A stretch of DNA of 64,000 nt from Pseudomonas capeferrum (GTDB lineage: Bacteria; Pseudomonadota; Gammaproteobacteria; Pseudomonadales; Pseudomonadaceae), in the NCBI RefSeq assembly GCF_013523055.1, contig NZ_JAAMQM010000010.1, positions 62,001-126,000 on the forward strand, read 5' to 3'. This document shows, piece by piece, positions 57,457 through 64,000 of this stretch. The notes beneath the pieces were generated by a model. The model did no database searches, was not told the DNA's origin, and was given only the letters and a program-made list of their open reading frames with translations. Each line of letters begins with the position of its first letter. Position 1 is the first letter of the stretch. A program made the position numbers and the translations under genes.

Positions 57457-60400
57457 AGCGGAGTTTCCAGGGCGGCATCGGTACGTACACCGCGCCAGTG
57501 GTTGAAACGATGACGCAGGCGATCCAGGTAGAGGTAGACCACGGGCGTCGTATAGAGAGTCAGGACCTGGCTGAAGACCAGTCCTCCGATGATGGTCAGA
57601 CCCAGTGGCTGACGCATCTCGGCCCCCTCGGCGGAACCGAGCAGCAAGGGCAAGGCGCCAAGCATCGCCGCCAGCGTGGTCATGAGGATCGGCCGCAGAC
57701 GCAACAGGCAGGCGCGGCGGATCGATTCCTCGGGGGAAAGGCCGTCATTGCGCTCCAGTTGCAGCGCCAGGTCGATCATCAGGATGGCGTTCTTCTTCAC
57801 CACCCCGATCAGCAGGAACAGCCCCAGCAGCGAGATCAGGCTGAACTGTCCGCCCGTGACATACAACGCGAGCAAGGCGCCGACCCCGGCCGACGGCAGG
57901 GTCGAGAGAATGGTCAACGGGTGGATATAGCTCTCGTAGAGGATACCCAGCACCAGGTACACCAGCACCAGGGCGCCGAGAATCATCAGCGGCTGCCCTT
58001 CCTGGGTCTTGGCAAACGCATCGGCCGTCCCGCCAAGCTTCGCAATCACCGACTCCGGGAGCCCGACCTTGGCCACCGCACGCTCGACCGCCGTCATCGC
58101 CTGATCAGGGCTGTAGCCTTCGGCGACGTCGAAGGCGATGTCCTCGGCAGCGAACTGGCCTTCGTGGCTGACCCTGTCGTTGGCCAAGGTGTTCTCGTAA
58201 CGCGCGATGGTCGACAGCGGCACGCGCGCGCCCTCGGCGGTGATGACCTGGACCTGTTCCAGGGTACTCGGGTCCCAGGCATATTTCGGGTTGATCTCGA
58301 GCACCACCTGGTACTGGTTGAGGCTGTCGTAGATGGTCGAGATCTGTCGCTGGCTGTAGGCGTTGTTGAGCACCGTGGTGACCATGTCCATGTCGATCCC
58401 CAGGCGCTTGGCCTGGTCACGGTCGACCACCAGGGTCACCTGCTGGGTACCGCTGCCGTCACGGGCGTCGATCGCGGTCAGCTCAGGCAGCGCGCGCATG
58501 GCCGCCACCACCTTCGGGAACCACTCGCGCAACGCGGCCAGGTCGCCGCTCTGCAAGGTGTAGAGGTATTGGGAAGAGCTCTGGTCGCGACCGCCGCCGC
58601 CCAGCTGCAGGTCCTGGTCGGCCATCAGGAACAGCCGACCGCCTGGCACCTTGGGCATGTCCCGACGCAGGCGCTCGATCACCTCCTGGGCGGAAATCCT
58701 GCGTTCGGCGATGGGTTTTAGACGGACCAGGATCATCGCATTGTTGGTACCGCTGTTGCCGCCGATGAAGCCCGCCACGCTCTGCACCGCCGGATCGGCC
58801 AGCAAGGCCAGGCGATAGGTCTCCATCTTCGGCTGCATGACGGTGAACGACAGGCCGTCGTCGCCACGAATGAAGCCCATCAACTGCCCAGTGTCCTGTT
58901 GCGGCATCAGGGTCTTGGGCACCACGACATACAGCACCACGTTGACCACGATGGTGACCAGCAGGCTGGCCAACGTCAGCCTGCGGTGGCGCAGCACCCA
59001 GCCCAGGCTGCGGTCGTAGCCGGCGACCATGCGCTGGTGCACGCGCGCGCTCCAGCGTTGCACCCTGCTCTGCTGCTCCACCTCGTGGGGCTTGAGCCAG
59101 CGCGCGCAGAGCATGGGCGTCAGGGTGAGGGAGACCACCAGGGAGACGATGATCGCGGCCGCCAGGGTGATCGAGAACTCCTGGAACAGACTGCGCACGA
59201 TACCGCCCATGAACAGGATCGAAACGAACACCGCCACCAGCGAGACGTTCATCGACAGCAGGGTGAAGCCGACTTCCTTGGTGCCCAAGTAGGCCGCATG
59301 CATTGGCGGATGACCGTCTTCGATATGCCGGGAGATGTTCTCCAGCACCACGATGGCGTCGTCCACCACCAGGCCGGTGGCCAGGATCAGCGCCATCAGC
59401 GACAGGTTGTTCAGGGAGAAGCCGCACAAGTACATCACCGCGAACGTACCCACCAGGGAAACCGGCACCGCCAGGGTCGGAATCAATGACGCGCGCAGGT
59501 TACCCAGGAACAGGTAGACCACCAGGATGACCAGACCCACGGCGATCAACAGGGTGTGCTCGGCTTCCGCGAGGGTAGCCTTGATCACCGGCGAGCGATC
59601 CATGGCGATGTCGAGCTTGACGTTGGCAGGGACCAGCGACTGCAAGGCAGGCAGCTGGGCCTTGATCTGTTCGACGGTCTCGATGATGTTGGCGCCCGTC
59701 TGGCGGTTGATCACCAGCAGCACCGCGCTCCGATTATTGAAGAAGCCGCTGTTGTAGCGATTCTCGACACCGTCGGTGACCGTGGCCACGTCGCTCAGGC
59801 GCAGGATGGCACCGTCCTGCTGACGAATCACCAGCGGCTCGTAGTCCTTGGCCTTCTCCAACTGGTCGTTGGTACGGACCTCCCAGCTGCGCTCGGTATT
59901 TTCGACGAAACCCATGGGCCGCCGCTGGTTGGCGTTGGCGACCGCAGTGCGTACGTCGTCCAGGGCCAGGCCGTACTGGTTGAGCAACTGCGGCTCCAGG
60001 GCGATCCGCACCGCCGGCAGCGAGCTGCCCCCGATCTGCACCTCCCCCACCCCGGACACCTGCGCCAGGCTCTGGGACAGGATGGTATCGGCCAGGTCGT
60101 AGAGCTGGCCTTTCTGCAGCACATCGGACGTCAGCGCCAGCACCATGATGGGTGCTTGCGAAGGGTTGATCTTCTTGTAGGTGGGCATGCTGCGCATGCC
60201 GCTGGGCAGCAGGTTGCGGGTAGCGTTGATGGCCGCCTGCACCTCGCGCGCGGCGGCGTCGATATCGCGTCCCTGCTCGAAACCGATGATGACCCGGGTC
60301 GAGCCCTGGTTCGAACTGCTGGTGAGCGTGGTGACCCCGGCGATGCTGCCCAGCTTGCGCTCGAGCGGCGTTGCCACGGTGGCGGCCATGACCTCGGGGC

Positions 60401-60563
60401 TGGCCCCGGAAAGGTTGGCCTGTACCACGATGACCGGGAAGTCTATCTGCGGCAGCGGCGAGACGGGCAGCAGGCCGAAGCTGACACTGCCCAGCAGCAT
60501 GATCGCCAGGCTCAGCAGCAGCGTGGCGACCGGGCGACGGATGAAAGGTCCGGATAGGTTCAC
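57453..60563 (-). CDS. muxC: RND efflux transporter MuxC (MdtC-like)
   Basis: 1036 residues, full RND length with twelve helices. FIRRPVATLLLSLAIMLLGS at the N-terminus; helix-4 acidic pair in [20 protein letters not shown]; and a helix-10 Lys in GVVKKNAILMIDLALQLERN. It is the second inner-membrane subunit of a heteromeric RND pump. The order matches MuxABC-OpmB of P. aeruginosa. Confidence 0.93.
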   Translation of the reverse strand: MNLSGPFIRRPVATLLLSLAIMLLGSVSFGLLPVSPLPQIDFPVIVVQANLSGASPEVMAATVATPLERKLGSIAGVTTLTSSSNQGSTRVIIGFEQGRDIDAAAREVQAAINATRNLLPSGMRSMPTYKKINPSQAPIMVLALTSDVLQKGQLYDLADTILSQSLAQVSGVGEVQIGGSSLPAVRIALEPQLLNQYGLALDDVRTAVANANQRRPMGFVENTERSWEVRTNDQLEKAKDYEPLVIRQQDGAILRLSDVATVTDGVENRYNSGFFNNRSAVLLVINRQTGANIIETVEQIKAQLPALQSLVPANVKLDIAMDRSPVIKATLAEAEHTLLIAVGLVILVVYLFLGNLRASLIPTLAVPVSLVGTFAVMYLCGFSLNNLSLMALILATGLVVDDAIVVLENISRHIEDGHPPMHAAYLGTKEVGFTLLSMNVSLVAVFVSILFMGGIVRSLFQEFSITLAAAIIVSLVVSLTLTPMLCARWLKPHEVEQQSRVQRWSARVHQRMVAGYDRSLGWVLRHRRLTLASLLVTIVVNVVLYVVVPKTLMPQQDTGQLMGFIRGDDGLSFTVMQPKMETYRLALLADPAVQSVAGFIGGNSGTNNAMILVRLKPIAERRISAQEVIERLRRDMPKVPGGRLFLMADQDLQLGGGGRDQSSSQYLYTLQSGDLAALREWFPKVVAAMRALPELTAIDARDGSGTQQVTLVVDRDQAKRLGIDMDMVTTVLNNAYSQRQISTIYDSLNQYQVVLEINPKYAWDPSTLEQVQVITAEGARVPLSTIARYENTLANDRVSHEGQFAAEDIAFDVAEGYSPDQAMTAVERAVAKVGLPESVIAKLGGTADAFAKTQEGQPLMILGALVLVYLVLGILYESYIHPLTILSTLPSAGVGALLALYVTGGQFSLISLLGLFLLIGVVKKNAILMIDLALQLERNDGLSPEESIRRACLLRLRPILMTTLAAMLGALPLLLGSAEGAEMRQPLGLTIIGGLVFSQVLTLYTTPVVYLYLDRLRHRFNHWRGVRTDAALETPL

Positions 60564-60666
60564 GGGATGCTCCAGACGATGAGTCGCGCGCCACCGGCAT
60601 GGGCGACTGCCCGATGGCCGCGTGCATCCGTCAAGACGAGGTACGAGGCGTCGGCGTACGGACCCG

Positions 60667-63600
60667 TCATGCCGGCTCCTGCGCCAGGCGCTGCTTGCGG
60701 AAGCGACGTGCGAGCCGATCGAAGTACAGGTAGATGACCGGGGTAGTGAACAGCGTCAGCACCTGGCTGACCAGCAGCCCACCGACCATCACCAGGCCCA
60801 GCGGCTGGCGCAACTCGGCGCCGGAGCCGGTCGCGAGCATCAGTGGCACGGCGCCGAACAGCGCGGCCAGCGTGGTCATGAGGATCGGTCTGAAGCGCAG
60901 CAGCGCCGCCTGGTAGATGGCTGCCTGCGGGTCCATGCCCTGGTTGCGCTCGGCCTCCAGGGCGAAGTCGATCATCATGATGGCGTTCTTCTTGACGATG
61001 CCGATCAGCAGGATGATGCCGATGATGGCGATCATGCCCAGGTCGTTGCCGCTCACCAGCAACGCCAGCAAGGCGCCGACCGCCGCCGACGGCAAGGTGG
61101 AGAGGATGGTGATCGGGTGGATGTAGCTCTCGTAGAGCACGCCCAGGACGATGTACATGGTCACCACCGCGGCGAGGATCAACAGCAAGGTGCTCGACAA
61201 CGAAGCCTGGAATGCCTCGGCGGCCCCCTGGAAGCGCGTCTGCACGCCGATCGGCATGCCGATTTCCTGCTGCACCTGCTCGATCACCTCGACCGCCTGG
61301 CCCAGGGCCACGCCAGGCGCCAGGTTGAACGACATCATCACCGCCGGGAACTGGCCGATGTGCGAAATCGCCAACTGTGTCGGGCGCTGCTCGATACCCG
61401 CCAGCGCCGACAGACGTACCTGGCCGCCATCGCTGGACTTGACGTGAATCTGCTCCAGCGCCTGCGGCCCGAGGTTGGCGGCCGCCTGAGCCTGCAGCAC
61501 GACGCGGTACTGGCTGGCCTGGGTGTAGATGGTCGAGATCTGCCGCTGGCCGAAAGCGTCGTACAGGGCGTTGGTGATCTGCGACACGTTGATTCCCAGG
61601 CGGCTGGCGGCGTCACGGTCGATCACCAGGTAGACCTGCAGGCCCTTGTCCTGCAGGTCGCTGGCCACGTCGCTGAGTTCGGACCGCTTGTGCAGGGCCT
61701 CGGACAGCTTGCCACTCCATTGCGCGAGAAGGTCGGCATCGGGTGACGACAGGCTGAACTGGTACTGGGTGCGACTGACTCTATCCTCGATGCTCAGGTC
61801 CTGGACCGGCTGCATGAACAGGCGGATCCCGACCAGCCTGTCGACCTGCGGCTGCAGGCGGCTGATGACTTCACCGGCCGTGACATCGCGCTCGCCGTGG
61901 GCCTTGAGGTTGATCAGCAGGCGACCGCTGTTGAGGGTCGCGTTGTCACCGTCCACACCGATGTAGGACGACAGGCTCTGCACGGCGGGGTCTTGCAGGA
62001 TGACCTTGCTCAGCGCTTGCTGGCGCTCGCTCATGGCCGTGAACGAAGTGGTCTGCGGCGCTTCGGAAATGCCCTGGATGACACCGGTATCCTGCACCGG
62101 GAAGAAGCCCTTGGGCACGACCATGTAGAGCACGACGGTCAGCGCCAGGCTGGCGACGGCCACCAGCAGGGTCAGTGGCTGATGGCGCAGCACCCACTGC
62201 AGCCCGCGGCCGTAATGCTTGATCAACCAATCGATCCAGGCGCCGCTGGCGCGATAGAAGCGGCCCTGTTCCTCTTCCTTGGGCTCGCGCTTGAGCAGCC
62301 GCGCGCACATCATCGGCGTCAGGGTCAGGGACACGACCAGGGAGATCAGGATGGCCACCGCCAGGGTAACGGCGAACTCGCGGAACAAGCGCCCTACCAC
62401 ATCGGCCATGAACAGCAGTGGAATCAGTACCGCGATCAGCGAAAGCGTCAGTGACACCAGGGTGAAGCCTATCTGCCGCGCGCCCTTGAGCGCCGCCTGC
62501 ATCGGCGTTTCGCCTTCCTCGATGTGTCGCGAGATGTTCTCGAGCATGACGATGGCGTCGTCCACCACGAAGCCGGTGGCGATGGTCAGCGCCATCAGGG
62601 TCAGGTTGTTAATGGAAAAACCGGCCAGGTACATCACGCCGAAGGTGCCGATGAGCGACAACGGCACGGCGATAGAAGGAATCAGGGTGGCGCTGAACCG
62701 GCGCAGGAAGACGAAAGTGACCATGACCACCAGGACAATGGCGATCAGCAGCTCGTACTGCACATCCTTCACCGCGGCGCGAATGGTCTGAGTACGGTCG
62801 GTCAGGACCATCACATCCAGCCCCGCCGGCAGGTTGTCGGTGATCGAAGGCAGCATCTGCTTGATCCGGTCGACCACTTCGATGACGTTGGCCCCAGGCT
62901 GGCGCTGGATATTCAACAGCACCGCCTGGTTTTCGTTGGCCCAGGCCGCCAGCCGCTCGTTCTCCGCGCCGTCGACGATTTCAGCGACGTCTCTGAGGCG
63001 CAGCGGCGCGCCCTCGTTGTAGGTGAGGATCAGGTTGGCATATTCCTCCGGCGTGCGGAGCTGGTCATTGGCATCGAGCATCGATACCCGCGTCGGGCCG
63101 TCGAAGTTGCCCTTGGGCTGGTTGACGTTGGAGGCGCCGATCAGGGTGCGCACGTCTTCGAGATTGAGCCCGGCGGCGGCCAAGGCCTCCACGTTGACCT
63201 TGATGCGGACCGCCTGGCGCTGCCCACCCGCGATGCTGACCATGCCCACGCCGCTGATCTGGGCGAGCTTTTGCGCCACCCGGGTATCGACCAGGTCGTT
63301 GAGCTTGGGCAGCGGCATGGTTTTCGAGGAAATCGCCAGGGTCAGCACCGGCGTGTCGGCGGGGTTGACCTTGTTGTACACCGGCGGCGCGGGCAGATCG
63401 CTGGGCAACAGGTTGCTGGCCGCGTTGATCGCCGCCTGTACCTGTTGCTCGGCCACGTCCATGTTGATATCGAGACTGAAGCGCAAGGTGAGCACCGAGG
63501 CGCCGCCCGAACTGGTCGAGGCCATCTGGGTAAGGCCCGGCATCTGGCCGAACTGCCGTTCCAGGGGCGCGGTCACCGCGCTGGTCATCACTTGGGGGCT

Positions 63601-63762
63601 TGCGCCGGGATAGAGCGTCATGACTCTAATGGTCGGGTAGTCGACCTGCGGCAGTGCGGAGACCGGCAGCAACCGATAAGCGATGAGGCCGGCCAGGACG
63701 ATGGCCAGCATGCTCAGGGTCGTGGCGACCGGACGGAGGATGAACAGCCGCGACAGATTCAT
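60667..63762 (-). CDS. muxB: RND efflux transporter MuxB (MdtB-like)
   Basis: 1031 residues, paralogous to Mux[41 protein letters not shown] in helix 4; and [20 protein letters not shown]. MuxB and MuxC form a mixed trimer in this pump family. Its start overlaps the muxA stop (ATGA), and a 103-base gap separates it from muxC. Confidence 0.93.
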   Translation of the reverse strand: MNLSRLFILRPVATTLSMLAIVLAGLIAYRLLPVSALPQVDYPTIRVMTLYPGASPQVMTSAVTAPLERQFGQMPGLTQMASTSSGGASVLTLRFSLDINMDVAEQQVQAAINAASNLLPSDLPAPPVYNKVNPADTPVLTLAISSKTMPLPKLNDLVDTRVAQKLAQISGVGMVSIAGGQRQAVRIKVNVEALAAAGLNLEDVRTLIGASNVNQPKGNFDGPTRVSMLDANDQLRTPEEYANLILTYNEGAPLRLRDVAEIVDGAENERLAAWANENQAVLLNIQRQPGANVIEVVDRIKQMLPSITDNLPAGLDVMVLTDRTQTIRAAVKDVQYELLIAIVLVVMVTFVFLRRFSATLIPSIAVPLSLIGTFGVMYLAGFSINNLTLMALTIATGFVVDDAIVMLENISRHIEEGETPMQAALKGARQIGFTLVSLTLSLIAVLIPLLFMADVVGRLFREFAVTLAVAILISLVVSLTLTPMMCARLLKREPKEEEQGRFYRASGAWIDWLIKHYGRGLQWVLRHQPLTLLVAVASLALTVVLYMVVPKGFFPVQDTGVIQGISEAPQTTSFTAMSERQQALSKVILQDPAVQSLSSYIGVDGDNATLNSGRLLINLKAHGERDVTAGEVISRLQPQVDRLVGIRLFMQPVQDLSIEDRVSRTQYQFSLSSPDADLLAQWSGKLSEALHKRSELSDVASDLQDKGLQVYLVIDRDAASRLGINVSQITNALYDAFGQRQISTIYTQASQYRVVLQAQAAANLGPQALEQIHVKSSDGGQVRLSALAGIEQRPTQLAISHIGQFPAVMMSFNLAPGVALGQAVEVIEQVQQEIGMPIGVQTRFQGAAEAFQASLSSTLLLILAAVVTMYIVLGVLYESYIHPITILSTLPSAAVGALLALLVSGNDLGMIAIIGIILLIGIVKKNAIMMIDFALEAERNQGMDPQAAIYQAALLRFRPILMTTLAALFGAVPLMLATGSGAELRQPLGLVMVGGLLVSQVLTLFTTPVIYLYFDRLARRFRKQRLAQEPA

Positions 63763-64000
63763 GCGCCCGCCTTGCGTGGCGCGGAGGCATCGGCGGCGGC
63801 GCCCTTGCTCTCCTGCCCCTGCAAGTGCTGGCCTGGAGTGGCGGGCACTTGCGAGCTATCGTCCACGACTTCTACCAGCGTACCTTCGCGCAGACGGTCG
63901 GTACCTTCGAGCACCAGGCGATCACCGCTCGCCAGGCCCTCGAGGATCACGCTGCGCTCGCCGTCGCTCGGGCCGACCTTGAGCTTGCGGATGTTGACCT
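63759..64000 (-). CDS. muxA: Membrane-fusion protein MuxA, C-terminal end (partial)
   Basis: The visible 80 residues ([40 protein letters not shown], and a disordered Gln/Ala-rich tail) are the membrane-proximal beta domain of an RND adaptor. The rest is beyond the right edge. It is the first gene of the mux operon. Confidence 0.9.
   Translation of the reverse strand, partial: VNIRKLKVGPSDGERSVILEGLASGDRLVLEGTDRLREGTLVEVVDDSSQVPATPGQHLQGQESKGAAADASAPRKAGA

Noticed and set aside
55990..57513. Plus-strand open frame opposite opmB
   Set aside because: It mirrors the helical repeats of opmB and shows no independent domain.

Overview
The window is a GC-rich chromosomal segment from a Pseudomonas, most likely the P. 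putida/entomophila group. This rests on the set of recognisable core genes: a MuxABC-OpmB type efflux operon, the cobW-cobN-ChlI/ChlD cobaltochelatase operon beside cbtBA-cobE-cobM, the gntR/gntK/gntT gluconate locus, a BvgA/BvgS-like pair, and uppP. I saw no tRNA, rRNA or CRISPR array.

Bases 1-16954 are accessory DNA. A 19-bp exact repeat (ACCGCTAACATCACCATGC, within a 28-bp repeat with two mismatches) occurs at 1453-1480 and 16955-16982. The right copy is the first codons of the ABC-F gene ybiT. Directly upstream of each copy lies the 3' end of a related tyrosine integrase. I read this as two integrative elements inserted in tandem at the 5' end of ybiT: an older one that runs off the left edge (1-1456) and a 15.5-kb island (about 1481-16954).

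The island is decaying. It holds two 5'-truncated umuC-like polymerase genes, a DUF3800-like gene with one frameshift, an RloC/PrrC-like (AAA_13) ATPase with three separate one-base frameshifts, a GNAT acetyltransferase with an internal deletion, a DUF2786 gene with a stop codon, a frameshifted small phage-type gene, and a frameshifted integrase. I noticed no such lesion in the 47 kb to the right. Intact cargo includes an HD-GNAT fusion, an XRE regulator, and a two-gene cassette (9417-11237) made of an HslV/proteasome-like Ntn-hydrolase and a PIN-like protein. A regular array of five 22-23 bp repeats lies just upstream of the cassette. It is the best candidate here for an undescribed system.

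From 16955 the window is core genome. In order: ybiT; a YhhS-type MFS transporter; an MmcQ/YjbR protein; DUF1294 and uppP; pnuC with a NadR-like kinase; an LTA-synthase-like sulfatase; an unusual sigma-54 type regulator; and the cobalamin region. That region has two divergent cobalamin riboswitches: one before cobW-cobN-chlI-chlD on the minus strand, the other before cbtB-cbtA-cobE-cobM on the plus strand. Next come a BvgA/BvgS-like phosphorelay; gluconate uptake; two paralogous sensor kinases sharing one NtrC-type regulator; a lytic transglycosylase; an orphan gspG-gspF pair; an orphan tyrosine recombinase; DUF1652; an MHYT-GGDEF-EAL protein; and the mux efflux operon, whose muxA is cut by the right edge.

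Two caveats apply. Function calls come from reading motifs by eye, not from database searches. One-base frameshifts could in principle be assembly errors, although their restriction to the island argues for real decay.
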